A DNA stretch of 64,000 bases from Vallitalea okinawensis (GTDB lineage: Bacteria; Bacillota; Clostridia; Lachnospirales; PQDH01), in contig NZ_PQDH01000007.1 in assembly GCF_002964605.1 (NCBI RefSeq), forward strand, positions 186,001 through 250,000, in the 5' to 3' direction. The notes below the pieces were generated by a model that did not search any database, was not told the origin of the DNA, and saw only the letters and a list, made by a program, of their open reading frames with translations. How positions within the stretch are numbered: position 1 is the first letter of the stretch; each line of letters opens with the position of its first letter. Of this stretch, positions 18,433-28,239 are shown in pieces. The position numbers and the translations under genes are program-made.

Positions 18433-18501
18433 ACTTTTATCCACCACCTTCATGATTAAAATTCAAAAAGTAGTTGGACATTATAAGAAAGGAACTTTAT
18501 A

Positions 18502-19383
18502 ATGAATACTTTTTTTAGTAATAAAAAGGCTATAGCCATTTTTGTTCTGCCTACTCTATTACTCTTTACAGTAATAGTCTTTTACCCTCTTTTAAACGTT
18601 ATGTACGGTAGCTTTTTTGACTATAAAGGTCTAACCCCTCAGACCTTTATTGGTTTAGAACATTATAAACGTTTGATGACTGATAGTTTATTCTACACTT
18701 CATTGAAAAACGGACTTATTTTTGCCGCTATAATTACAGTTTATCAAATTGTTTTTGCCACGATATTAGCTTTTGCAGTGAATAATGCAACCATGAAAGG
18801 TCGGAGCTTCTTTAGAGTGGTATACTTTATTCCAGTAGTCCTATCCATAACAGTAGTATGTCAGTTATGGTTATCTATCCTCAATGCTGAGAACGGCTTA
18901 CTTAATCAATTTTTTGAAATCATAGGTCTCGATTATCAGCAAGACTGGCTAAGTGATCGCTATAAAGCCATCTTTCCAATCTCCTTTACTAATGCATGGC
19001 AGTATATGGGCTATCATTTTGCACTTATTTTAGCTGGTATAAAATCCATTCCACAAACCTATTATGAAGCCGCTAAAATTGATGGAGCTAGTACCCTTAA
19101 AGCTCATCTTAAAATTACAATTCCTATGTTAGCTGAGACTTATAAGTTTTGCTTAATCATGGCTGTAACAGGTGGTTTAAATGCTTATACCAACATGCAC
19201 ATTATGACATCAGGTGGTCCTGGTACATCTACTTATACATTAACTTATATGATGGTTCGATCCATTAACAAAACTTATGAATTTGGTTATGGTATGTCAT
19301 CAGCTGTTATTCTCGTACTGGAATGTCTATTGGCTACCATCTTTATCAACAGGTTATTAGCACGAGATAGAATTCAATACTAG
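18502..19383 (+). CDS. Sugar ABC transporter permease, MalF type
   Basis: 293 residues with six membrane helices. The EAA loop YYEAAKIDGASTLKAHLKITIP near residue 190 contacts the ATPase. Forms the membrane channel together with the next gene's product, 10 bases downstream. The operon has no ATPase gene, so a shared MsmK/MsiK-type ATPase encoded elsewhere must energise it. ATG preceded by AAAGGA. Confidence 0.92.
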   Translation: MNTFFSNKKAIAIFVLPTLLLFTVIVFYPLLNVMYGSFFDYKGLTPQTFIGLEHYKRLMTDSLFYTSLKNGLIFAAIITVYQIVFATILAFAVNNATMKGRSFFRVVYFIPVVLSITVVCQLWLSILNAENGLLNQFFEIIGLDYQQDWLSDRYKAIFPISFTNAWQYMGYHFALILAGIKSIPQTYYEAAKIDGASTLKAHLKITIPMLAETYKFCLIMAVTGGLNAYTNMHIMTSGGPGTSTYTLTYMMVRSINKTYEFGYGMSSAVILVLECLLATIFINRLLARDRIQY

Positions 19384-19393
19384 GAGTGAAATT

Positions 19394-20233
19394 ATGGCAA
19401 AGAAAAGACATCTCATTAGTCATACCATTTATCGAATATTTTTATGGTGTTATGCACTGTTTTCATTGTATCCTTTAATTTGGATGGGTTTTAATTCCTT
19501 GAAGAATAATCAAGAAATATTTGAGACCAATCCTTTTGGTCCACCAACTGCCTTTCGTTTTGAAAATTACATAAAGGCTTTGAGTCAATATAATGTTCCT
19601 CAATATTTTATCAACAGTATCATTGTTTCTGTTGCAACAGTTACCTTTACGATTGTACTGGGAATGATGTTCTCTTATGCTACTTCAAGAATGCGTTGGA
19701 AAGGACAGAATATTGCCAAAATTTATGTATCCATGGGGATGTTTATACCGATCCAAGCTTTGTTTATCCCCATCTTCCTGCTCATAAGTCGCATGGGAAT
19801 TGTTAACACCCATTTATCTTTAATCTTGCCATACACAGCTTTTAACTTAGCCTTCTCTACCCTTGTCTTTTATGGCTTTTTTAGAAGCATTCCCTTCGAA
19901 CTAGAAGAGGCTGCTTGTATTGATGGTGCTGGGATTTTTCGAACTTTCTTTAAAATCATTGTTCCAACCATTAAACCAGCCATCGCCACATTAATCATCT
20001 TCATTTTTCTTCAATCATGGAATGAATTTCCACTAGCTTCTATCCTGATTTCTGATGAAGGAATGAAGACACTACCATTAGGACTGCTTTTCTTCCAAGG
20101 TTCTTTCTCTACAGAATGGGGTCCTATGGCAGCTACAATGGTTATAGCAAGTTGTCCAACTGTTATCATTTATATCTTATTCAGTAATCAAGTAGAAAAA
20201 GCAATGACTGTAGGCGGTGCAGTTAAGGGATAG
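19394..20233 (+). CDS. Sugar ABC transporter permease, MalG type
   Basis: 279 residues, six membrane helices, EAA loop LEEAACIDGAGIFRTFFKI. Partner of the MalF-type permease upstream. AGGAGTGAAATT before the ATG. The last gene of this transporter operon; its stop codon lies inside a convergent terminator hairpin. Confidence 0.92.
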   Translation: MAKKRHLISHTIYRIFLWCYALFSLYPLIWMGFNSLKNNQEIFETNPFGPPTAFRFENYIKALSQYNVPQYFINSIIVSVATVTFTIVLGMMFSYATSRMRWKGQNIAKIYVSMGMFIPIQALFIPIFLLISRMGIVNTHLSLILPYTAFNLAFSTLVFYGFFRSIPFELEEAACIDGAGIFRTFFKIIVPTIKPAIATLIIFIFLQSWNEFPLASILISDEGMKTLPLGLLFFQGSFSTEWGPMAATMVIASCPTVIIYILFSNQVEKAMTVGGAVKG

Positions 20234-20249
20234 TCAATGACTATCCCTT
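20225..20249. terminator. Convergent bidirectional terminator
   Basis: AAGGGATAGTC/GACTATCCCTT, 11-bp stem with a 3-base loop, overlapping the permease stop codon and ending eight bases inside the yesN-type gene end. Confidence 0.75.
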
Positions 20250-21809
20250 TAAGTTTATATAGTTTTTAGGCGCAATACCAAAGTGTTTTTTAAAACTTTT
20301 ACTTAAGTAACTGGCATCACTGTAACCTACCTTTTCTGCGATATATGCAAGGGTGTAGGTATCTTCAATTAATAACTCTTTAGCTTTTTCCAATCGAAGC
20401 CCTGTTATATATTCACTAACCGTCATCTTCATCTCTTTCTTAAACATGGATCTTAGATAAGTCTGGTTTATGAACTGAGCTTTTGCAATTTCTGCAACTG
20501 TAAAATCATTTCTAACATAATTAACTTCAACATATTCTCTTGCCTTTTTTGCTACTTCATAAGATCGTGTCTTACGATGTTCTATCATGTATTGAACGGT
20601 TTTACTAAAAAGCTTTTTAATCCAATGGTGTTGTTCATAATAACTATGCAACGTATCCAATGCATTAGGCGAAAAATCTGTACCAAATACATCTTCAATA
20701 TTCTTCCCTGCATAGGTGATGAAACTGATCAGCAAAGATAAAAGTCCCATTGAAATGACCTGGACATAGTCACCTGCTATTCGCTTCGAGGAAATATGTT
20801 CATAAAGCTCATCTAAAACCCTTATGACTTCTTCTTCATTTTTTTCTCTTAAAAATTTCATCAGCTTCTCGTTAATTTCTACGTTAAAAATACTGATATC
20901 CTTATTCTCTTCTTTCATTAAATCATAAGTAAAAATACCTATGCAATTCTCAAGTTCGTGTTGGTTGAGAACGGATAATGCTTCAATATAAGAATGACGA
21001 ACTCTACCAAAGCCTTTCTGACAACTACCGATCCCAGCTGATAGCTTAAATTCAAGATTTTTTGAAACCATGTCTGTGAACTTTCGAAAGATCTTGACAT
21101 GATCACTATCCTGCCAATCCTCTTCTACCTCAAGAATCGATACCACATTTCCATGATGATCTGACAATACAAAGTGATTTCGGTTGGTTTTAATATACTC
21201 TTTTAACATCTTACCCACTGCAAATTGCCATACAGCAATTTCTTCGTCTCCCGTCATATGCATCCTCAGTACAGTAACGACAAACTTTACTGTGGTTACC
21301 TTCATACCTAAACTATCGAGTTCTGCTTTGATCTCTTTATCAGTAAAAACACTTTGTTCAAGTAGAAGATTATTAATGATACCTGCAGTAAGCAGTTCTT
21401 TATTGGTTTGATCTCTGGCTTTTAGCTCATGACTGGTTTTAATATTATTCCTAAATTTTAATAAGGTCATTAAGAGTTCTTCTTTCTGAAAAGGCTTTAA
21501 AATGTAATCTGCCACACCAAGTTTTACAGCTTTTCTCGCATACTCAAATTCACTATGACCTGTAATAAGTATCACACCCATGTCAGGATAACGCTTATAC
21601 AGCTCCTCAGTTAACTCTAATCCATTCATATGGGGCATGTTGATATCTGTCAAGACAATATCTGGATAAAGCTCATCAGTTAATTCTAAAGCTTCTACAC
21701 CATTCTTAGCTTCTCCAATAATATTAAAACCGTAGTCCTGCCAGTTTATTTTTTTCCTAAGGTATTCACGAAATAATGGTTCATCGTCAACAATAAGAAT
21801 TCTAATCAT
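20241..21809 (-). CDS. YesN-type response regulator with AraC DNA-binding domain
   Basis: 522 residues. N-terminal receiver domain with phospho-acceptor D55 (TDINMP) and the switch lysine in YILKPF. A long middle region follows, then a C-terminal double helix-turn-helix of the AraC type (VAEIAKAQFINQTYLRSMFKKEM and AYIAEKVGYSDASYLSKSFKKHFG). The start overlaps the kinase gene by eight bases. By context it should activate the converging sugar ABC operon. Its partner kinase is interrupted by a stop codon, so phosphorylation may be lost. Confidence 0.9.
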   Translation of the reverse strand: MIRILIVDDEPLFREYLRKKINWQDYGFNIIGEAKNGVEALELTDELYPDIVLTDINMPHMNGLELTEELYKRYPDMGVILITGHSEFEYARKAVKLGVADYILKPFQKEELLMTLLKFRNNIKTSHELKARDQTNKELLTAGIINNLLLEQSVFTDKEIKAELDSLGMKVTTVKFVVTVLRMHMTGDEEIAVWQFAVGKMLKEYIKTNRNHFVLSDHHGNVVSILEVEEDWQDSDHVKIFRKFTDMVSKNLEFKLSAGIGSCQKGFGRVRHSYIEALSVLNQHELENCIGIFTYDLMKEENKDISIFNVEINEKLMKFLREKNEEEVIRVLDELYEHISSKRIAGDYVQVISMGLLSLLISFITYAGKNIEDVFGTDFSPNALDTLHSYYEQHHWIKKLFSKTVQYMIEHRKTRSYEVAKKAREYVEVNYVRNDFTVAEIAKAQFINQTYLRSMFKKEMKMTVSEYITGLRLEKAKELLIEDTYTLAYIAEKVGYSDASYLSKSFKKHFGIAPKNYINLKG

Positions 21810-23550
21810 GATGTATCTCCTCCATAGGTAAACGTATTTTTACAGTAGTTCCCTCATTCTCTTGGCTTAATATTTCAAGACCATACCCCTGACCAAAGAA
21901 CAAACCTATTCGATCTTGAACATTATATAAACCAAAGTTAGTGTCATTCCGATTACCCATTAGCTCTTGAACCCTATCTTCTGACATCCCTACACCATTA
22001 TCCCTTACCTCAATGTATATCTCCTGCCCTACAATACTCCCATGTATCCAAATTTGACCTTGCCTTCCCCTTGGTTTTAGACCATGATAAATAGCATTTT
22101 CTACAAGTGGTTGTAAGGTTAGTTTTACAATTCTATAAGATTTGATTTTTTCATCCACATGAATCGTATAAGTAAATACATCAGAGTAACGTATGGCTTG
22201 CAAAGCTAAATAATCCTCTACATTCTTAAATTCTTCTCCTAGAGTAATGATATCCTTACCATTACTCAAAGTGACACGATAATAGTCCGCTAGAGCTTTT
22301 GTTGCTTCACTAGCTTCATTTACTCGCTCAAGTTCGCACAATGTATAAATGACATCTAAACAATTATATAAAAAATGAGGCTTGATCTGTTCTTGAATTA
22401 ATGCCATCTCATATTCTCTTTTCTTCTTTTGTTCCGATTTCACATCTTTAATCAGTTCATCGATTTTATATGTCATCTTATTAAAAGCTTTTGATAAGAT
22501 TCCAATCTCATCATACCGGTCTTGCTTAACCTTAAGATCAAACTGTCCCTCCCCTATTTTTTTTGCAGACTTTGTCAGTTCTTTAAGAGGATTCGTTATA
22601 ACATGGGACAATAATCGACTGTTAAGTAGTTGAATCATAACGATAGAAGCTGTTAATAGGAGAATAATATTTTTGAATTCACTTAAATCTTTTGTTTAGT
22701 CCAATAAGGGTGTCACACTCACCAATTGCCAATCTAAAGATTTGAAAGGTAATGTGGTCACAACCATTTTTTCATTATCCGTGTTATATACTTTTGAATC
22801 ACGGCTTTCATAAGCATAGAAGCTTTCTTCAACTGGCACAGGAATTCGATGATTATCATCTGTCGCTAGTAATGCTTCTCCATTTTCAAATATAAAAAAG
22901 CTTGAGCTTTGCTGCTTATTAAATACATCCTTTAAGGTCTTATCTTTTATATTAATGTACAGATACCCCAATGTCTTACCGTCATGGATATCAATGATCT
23001 TTTTGCCTAGTGTTAAAACGCCTTCTTCTTGCTCAATAACAAGGTAATCTCTTTGAGTTAATTGAAACCATGTATTGATACCATTACTACCTTCCAAAGT
23101 AGTCCTATAGTCTTCCTCGTTAACCTTATCTATATTGCTTATAAGGTTAGGATGTGTGTAATGAACTGTTTCTGTGATGTCTACATAAGCAATAGAATTG
23201 ATATCAGAAAATATAATCATAGCATAACTCAATTCATTATTTATTGCATTAAATAAACTGATCTTAGGTTCTGATTGCGTCCGTTCATATTTTTCAATGG
23301 TATTATTAATGTTAATAGCCAGCATGTTGGCACAGTTTTCAGCATCTTCTAAAATATCTTCCACTTGACTCACAAGAAGCCAATTATTTTCTTCTGCCGC
23401 AATAAGACTACGTTCAATAATTGTTGTTTGATGAGTATTATAAGCTATGATAGCAAATATCAGTAGTGGAATTAAAGTTAAAGGTAAATATATATATGTT
23501 AACTTTTTTCGAATAGACATATTGATGTACTTATCTTTAATGAAGTTCAT
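21802..23550 (-). pseudogene. YesM-type sensor histidine kinase split by one in-frame stop
   Basis: Reading from the ATG at 23550 (GGGAGG upstream), the product has a membrane helix and an extracellular Cache-like sensor domain and then meets TAA at 22696-22698 after residue 284. The same frame resumes directly with the second membrane helix, HAMP (22.5 kb), the His_kinase motif QIKPHFLYNC and HATPase motifs LVENAIYHGL and DNGVGM, ending at 21802. Without the stop it would be a normal kinase of about 582 residues. The ATG at 22638 has no ribosome binding site. This is either a nonsense mutation, a sequencing error or stop readthrough. Confidence 0.85.
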
Positions 23551-23604
23551 ATGATTTCCTCCCACCCCACAGAGTTGGTTATGCCCTCATTTATTATATA
23601 ATAA

Positions 23605-23650
23605 AAAAAGACATGTATAAATGGAATATCCATGCTATACATGTCTTTTT
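23605..23650. terminator. Intrinsic terminator downstream of the GHKL kinase gene
   Basis: 15-bp stem (AAAAAGACATGTATA with TATACATGTCTTTTT) with a T run on either strand. Separates the GHKL/LytTR operon from the kinase-YesN operon. Confidence 0.85.
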
Positions 23651-23656
23651 CACAAT

Positions 23657-24922
23657 TTATTTTTTAATTTTAAATTCAATACGAATGGTTAATAAATCTC
23701 TTTTTTCAACTTGAATAACGCCATTATGAGCATTGACTAACTTCTTAATATTATAAAGACCGTAACCTCGATTCTCTCCCTTTGATGAAAATCCTTTATC
23801 AAACATATGAACTGTATCAATTGCCCCATGGAAAGTATTCGTGACCTCTAGGTAAGCACAGTCATCTTTTTCATAGATTTTTAATTCTACGAAAGGGTTC
23901 TTTATTTTAGTATGCATATTAGCTTCTACTGCATTATCCAATAAGTTTCCTAGCAGACCAACTAATTCATACTTCTCAATAGGATAATTGGGTAACAGAT
24001 GATCCATTTCAAACTTCAGCTGGATATCATATTTCTCAGCTTCACAAAGTTTGCTATAGATAACACCTGTAATGATCTTATCATCGATGGCCATTAATTT
24101 ATTATGGAATCTTGTTAAATCAATATAATCTTCAGCATACCTTTTTAAAGCATCATATTCTTCTTCTAATACCATCATATAAATGGCATTAAGATGATTT
24201 TTGTAATCATGTTGCTGCGCACGAACTTCATCCACAAGGTCACTTATAACAGGCATATAATCTTCATAAACCTTTAATTCTTTATCTTTTAACTCAACTT
24301 GAGAACTTTTTAATAGGATAATATAGTTGATACCTACAATGAGCGAAGAGGTCACTGCAAGTAATAATAGATAGTGTTCGCCAAGTTCCCGCTCATATCT
24401 CCACGCTACCAAAACACCTAGTAATACAACCATAAAAGTACAAATGATATACTTTGAATACTTATTAGCTTTTAATTGCTTAAAATACTCTTGAGTAGGA
24501 ACCCTCTTTTTTATCAGAATTATTCCTGCAATTGCGACAATATTAATAGCTATACTGATAACAGCTGTATCTGTATTGACTTTTAATAAAGTTTGAAAAA
24601 GATACCCTAAAATAAATTCTATTGTAGTGTAGATAAAAATCCCTGTAAAAAATTCAAGTACCTCACTCCGATAATCTCGCTTAAATACATGACAGGTAAT
24701 AAGGAACAAAACCAGTACCAACAATGGTCCCCCTAGAAGATCCCATCGTAAATATACTAAAACACCAAATATAGCGGTGATAATTGATACAGGTATCAAA
24801 CCCTTTTTAAACTGTACATGATTGCTCAGCATCGACCACATTAACAGCATGCCACTGGATTCAAGTAAGGTCAAAAAACTGGATATTAAACTTGATTGTA
24901 ATAATTCTAAATCTAATGGCAT
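23657..24922 (-). CDS. GHKL-type sensor histidine kinase (AgrC/NatK-like)
   Basis: 421 residues from the ATG at 24922; a GTG at 24925 is also possible. About six N-terminal membrane helices to residue 205, a coiled linker, the phospho-acceptor region QQHDYKNHLNAIYMM and a GHKL ATPase domain with GLLGNLLDNAVEAN and NRGYGLYNIKKLV. Such kinases read peptides or membrane signals and phosphorylate LytTR regulators. No peptide precursor or processing protease gene is adjacent, so it is not a complete agr-like system. Confidence 0.88.
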   Translation of the reverse strand: MPLDLELLQSSLISSFLTLLESSGMLLMWSMLSNHVQFKKGLIPVSIITAIFGVLVYLRWDLLGGPLLVLVLFLITCHVFKRDYRSEVLEFFTGIFIYTTIEFILGYLFQTLLKVNTDTAVISIAINIVAIAGIILIKKRVPTQEYFKQLKANKYSKYIICTFMVVLLGVLVAWRYERELGEHYLLLLAVTSSLIVGINYIILLKSSQVELKDKELKVYEDYMPVISDLVDEVRAQQHDYKNHLNAIYMMVLEEEYDALKRYAEDYIDLTRFHNKLMAIDDKIITGVIYSKLCEAEKYDIQLKFEMDHLLPNYPIEKYELVGLLGNLLDNAVEANMHTKIKNPFVELKIYEKDDCAYLEVTNTFHGAIDTVHMFDKGFSSKGENRGYGLYNIKKLVNAHNGVIQVEKRDLLTIRIEFKIKK

Positions 24923-24945
24923 CACAAGTTACTCCTTTTTTGCTA

Positions 24946-25668
24946 CTATTTTATAGTCATTATTTTTTCTTTATGAGAACTTCCCACATAAGCTATAACA
25001 TCATAATTATGAAATGAGATAGTCCATGAACTTCCTAACTTTTTATTAATTTGCTTAATATGTTTTGGGTTAATTAAATAGCTACGATGACTACGTAAAA
25101 AATCATGCTCTGATAACTTTTTTTCCATATCACTGATCTTCATATATACTTCATAGATCTGATCATGGGTGTGGATAAAACATTTTTTTCTAACAGATTC
25201 AACGAAAACAATTTTATTAACCTCAACCGAATATTGAATATGCTTAAAACTAAACATGATGCTATCCTGTTTAGTTTCTATACTCATTTGCTTACCCTTT
25301 AGTCCGTCTAGAATCTCTCCAATGACATGCTTTACCTCTTGATCCTTAAAGGGCTTATCGATAAAGTCATAGCAATGCAATTCCTTTACAGCTTTTTTAA
25401 ATTGTCCGCTATCAGCAGTAATAAAGACCATTGGTGTTAACTTATAAAAGTCTTTCTGACGTATGGTACTAGCCAATTCTAACCCAGATATTTCAGGTAG
25501 ACCTATATCAAAAAAGAACATATCAAAGTTATGTTCTGAAAGATATTTCATGGCTTCTTTAGCGGATTCTGCCACCCATATATTAAGCTCATCATCATAT
25601 TCTTCTAATAAACGCTTTAGACGATTTCTGACAAAAATTTCATCTTCGACAATAAGTACCTTTATCAT
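24946..25668 (-). CDS. LytTR-family response regulator
   Basis: 240 residues. Receiver domain with D54 (FFFDIGLPE) and IDKPF, followed by a LytTR DNA-binding domain (FVESVRKKCFIHT, FLRSHRSYLINPKHIKQI). First gene of the pair with the GHKL kinase. Target unknown; the exporter or the sugar genes nearby are possible. ATG preceded by AAGGAAGA. Confidence 0.9.
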   Translation of the reverse strand: MIKVLIVEDEIFVRNRLKRLLEEYDDELNIWVAESAKEAMKYLSEHNFDMFFFDIGLPEISGLELASTIRQKDFYKLTPMVFITADSGQFKKAVKELHCYDFIDKPFKDQEVKHVIGEILDGLKGKQMSIETKQDSIMFSFKHIQYSVEVNKIVFVESVRKKCFIHTHDQIYEVYMKISDMEKKLSEHDFLRSHRSYLINPKHIKQINKKLGSSWTISFHNYDVIAYVGSSHKEKIMTIK

Positions 25669-25776
25669 TCTTCCTTACCTCTATTATCAACATTATTCTA
25701 AATGTCTCTTTTTTAACAAGTACTAAAGAAATTATACCCTATAAAATCCGACTTTACAACTCTAAATTAGACAAGC

Positions 25777-25811
25777 AAAAAAAAGCCAAGCAGGAAGTCT
25801 TGGCTTTTTTT
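25777..25811. terminator. Bidirectional terminator
   Basis: A-rich arm ending GCCAAG, 8-base loop, CTTGGC followed by seven T. A T run lies at the end on both strands. No gene ends immediately on the plus strand. Confidence 0.7.
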
Positions 25812-25985
25812 ACCCCTCATATTTTATAACTAGTATAAAAAAAATGATTGTCGAAGCTAAGGTTGACATGTAGAACTCAGCCTCGACAAATATCTACTAA
25901 TAGGTATCAGTGGTTACAGCATATCACAGAAAAAAGAAGAATAATATAGAAAGGGTACGAATACTCTTTTAAATGGTATGAAAAA

Positions 25986-26014
25986 GGAACATCTAATTAC
26001 CTATTAGATGTTCC
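25986..26014 (-). terminator. Terminator of the serine biosynthesis operon
   Basis: Perfect 12-bp stem GGAACATCTAAT/ATTAGATGTTCC with a 5-base loop; on the minus strand it is followed by TTTTT. It begins 13 bases after the DUF1015 stop codon. Confidence 0.85.
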
Positions 26015-26026
26015 CTGTATCGTTAA

Positions 26027-27277
26027 TTACTCTCCTAGTTTATGAACGAAAAGACCACTTCTTAATTTTGGTTCAAACCATGTTGATTTTGGTGGCATGA
26101 TTTCACCAGCATCTGCTATAGATAATAAGTCATCCATAGTAGTAGGATACATAGCAAAACCAACCTTCATATCAGCTTGAACACGTCTTTCAATTTCTTC
26201 TAAACCCCTGATACCTCCAATAAAACCAATTCGTTTATCTCTTCTTGGGTCTTCAATCCCTAAGAGTGGATTGAGTAAATTGTTCTGGAGGATGGATACA
26301 TCTAAACGATCTACTGGATCATCCTCGTTAAAGATTCCTTCTTTAGCAGTTAATTGATACCATTTGCCTTCCAGATACATACCGAATGTATGCTTCTTTG
26401 ATGGTTTAAAAATTCCTTCTCCCCTATGCTCTTCTAGTATAAAATTCTCTTTGATTTTTTCAATGAACTCATTCTCAGTATAACCATTTAAATCTTTTAC
26501 AACTCTGTTATAATCCATAATAAACAAATCTTCATCAGGGAAAATAACAGATAAGAAATAGTTAAATTCTTCTTCACCAGTATATTCAGGATAAGCTTCT
26601 CTTCTCTTCATACCAACCTTTACTGATGAAGCTGAACGATGGTGCCCATCGGCAATGTAAAGATAATCAATTCCACTAAAAATATTACTAATATTGGTTA
26701 TAACCTCTTCATCATCAATAACCCAAACGATGTGGGTAATGCTGTCTTCACTTGTAAAGTTATAAGCTGGCTTATGAAACTTAATCCAGTTGTTGATTAA
26801 GGTATTCATCTCATCATTTTTACGATAAGTTAAGAAAATGGGTGCTGTATTAGCATCACAATAATCAAAGTTATTAATACGATCTACTTCCTTTTCAGGA
26901 CGTGTGAATTCATGCTTCTTAATGACATTATTCCTATATTCATCAATAGAAGTACAGCCAACAATACCAGTCTGAACACGCCCATCCATGATTTGACGAT
27001 AAATATAGAACTTAGGTCCTTCATCTTGGATGAGAATCCCATCTTCTAGCATTAAGTCCAGGTTACGACGAGCTGTTTCATAGACTTCTTGATCATATTG
27101 ACTAATGGCTTCATCAACATCAATCTCTGCTCTTACAACATGTAGAAAAGAATGTGGATTCCCTTCAGCCATGGTTTTTGCTTCTTCTCTGTTCATTACA
27201 TCATAAGGTAATGATGCTACTTCATTTCCTAATTCTTCTGTAGGTCGAATACCTTTAAAGGGTCTTACAACTGCCAT
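26027..27277 (-). CDS. DUF1015 protein, possible ParB-fold serine kinase-like enzyme
   Basis: 416 residues, full length for DUF1015. Conserved stretches are VRPFKGIRP at the start, VIKKHEFTRPEKEVDR near 118-133 and YIADGHHRSASS with D210-G211-H212-H213-R214. The DGHHR motif resembles that of the ParB-like serine kinase SerK of Thermococcus, and the gene sits third in an operon with phosphoserine aminotransferase and phosphoglycerate dehydrogenase-type genes, without a serB. A role in converting phosphoserine and serine is therefore an attractive inference, not shown. ATG preceded by AGGAGGT. Confidence 0.8.
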   Translation of the reverse strand: MAVVRPFKGIRPTEELGNEVASLPYDVMNREEAKTMAEGNPHSFLHVVRAEIDVDEAISQYDQEVYETARRNLDLMLEDGILIQDEGPKFYIYRQIMDGRVQTGIVGCTSIDEYRNNVIKKHEFTRPEKEVDRINNFDYCDANTAPIFLTYRKNDEMNTLINNWIKFHKPAYNFTSEDSITHIVWVIDDEEVITNISNIFSGIDYLYIADGHHRSASSVKVGMKRREAYPEYTGEEEFNYFLSVIFPDEDLFIMDYNRVVKDLNGYTENEFIEKIKENFILEEHRGEGIFKPSKKHTFGMYLEGKWYQLTAKEGIFNEDDPVDRLDVSILQNNLLNPLLGIEDPRRDKRIGFIGGIRGLEEIERRVQADMKVGFAMYPTTMDDLLSIADAGEIMPPKSTWFEPKLRSGLFVHKLGE

Positions 27278-27307
27278 CTGAGTACCTCCTATATATATTC
27301 AGCTTTA

Positions 27308-28219
27308 TTAATCAAAGAAATCTGTTATAGTATCCACTATTTCTATGCCAATACGTGCTTGTGCTTCTTTAGTAGACGCCCCAATATGCGGTGTTACAGA
27401 AACCTTTGGGTGTTTATATAACGCTTCATTCTTAGTTGGTTCTTCTTCAAAAACATCTACTCCAGCTGCAGCTACTTTTCCAGAATCTAATGCTTCGACT
27501 AAAGCCTTTTCACATACTACACCGCCTCTAGCTGTATTGATAAGGATAACGCCATCCTTCATCTTTGCAAACTCTTCCTTACCTAAAACAGCACCTTTCT
27601 CTGCATTAAAAGGAATGTGCAAGGAAATAAAGTCTGCTTCTACTAATAAATCATCAAATGATTTAAATGCAAAATCATCATAACCTTCCATTTCACCTAG
27701 GTAATCTGTATAGATTACTTTCATACCTAAGGCACTAGCTCTCTTAGCCACTTCTCTAGCAATACGTCCAAATCCGATTAAACCTAATGTTTTACCGTTA
27801 AGTTCAATGCCTTTATATTGTTTTTTATTCCATTCATCATTTCGCATAGTTACGTTGGCGCTATGAACATGTCTAGCCACTGCAAACATATGAGCAATTG
27901 CTAGCTCTGCAACAGAAGCGCTACTTGCATTAGGTGTATTACGTACCTCAATACCATTTTCCATCGCGTAAGCTACATCAATATTATCTACACCAACACC
28001 AGCTCTTACTATTAATTTAAGTCGCTTTGTTTCTAAAGCTGCATCAATAATGGGTTGGCGTACTTTTGTAGCAGAGCGTACGATCATAGCGTCAAATTCT
28101 TTTACTTTTACCTTTAATTCTTCAACTTCATAATGCTCATCAATAACTTCAAAACCAGCATCCATTAAAGTTACCATGGCACTTTTATCCATACCATCAC
28201 AAACTAATATTCTAAACAT
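27308..28219 (-). CDS. serA: D-3-phosphoglycerate dehydrogenase
   Basis: 303 residues from the ATG at 28219 with GGAGGTG upstream; a GTG at 28228 lies within that site. D-2-hydroxyacid dehydrogenase fold: NAD-binding LIGFGRIARE, catalytic arginine in NTARGG, catalytic histidine in PHIGAST. Oxidises 3-phosphoglycerate to phosphohydroxypyruvate, the first step of serine synthesis. It lacks the C-terminal ACT domain of longer SerA proteins, so serine feedback through that domain is absent. Middle gene of the operon. Confidence 0.88.
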   Translation of the reverse strand: MFRILVCDGMDKSAMVTLMDAGFEVIDEHYEVEELKVKVKEFDAMIVRSATKVRQPIIDAALETKRLKLIVRAGVGVDNIDVAYAMENGIEVRNTPNASSASVAELAIAHMFAVARHVHSANVTMRNDEWNKKQYKGIELNGKTLGLIGFGRIAREVAKRASALGMKVIYTDYLGEMEGYDDFAFKSFDDLLVEADFISLHIPFNAEKGAVLGKEEFAKMKDGVILINTARGGVVCEKALVEALDSGKVAAAGVDVFEEEPTKNEALYKHPKVSVTPHIGASTKEAQARIGIEIVDTITDFFD

Positions 28220-28239
28220 CTGATACACCTCCAGAATCT

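Larger units (their letters stand above)
25669..26026. other. 358-base intergenic region
   Basis: No coding frame. It holds the bidirectional terminator at 25777-25811, an imperfect hairpin at 25848-25889 (TTGTCGA/TCGACAA with GCT/AGC) and the terminator of the serine operon at 25986-26014. The middle hairpin has no T run and no assigned role. Confidence 0.5.

Noticed and set aside
23657-25668. Complete agr-like quorum-sensing locus
   Set aside because: The GHKL kinase and LytTR regulator are present, but no AgrB-type protease or small peptide precursor gene is next to them.
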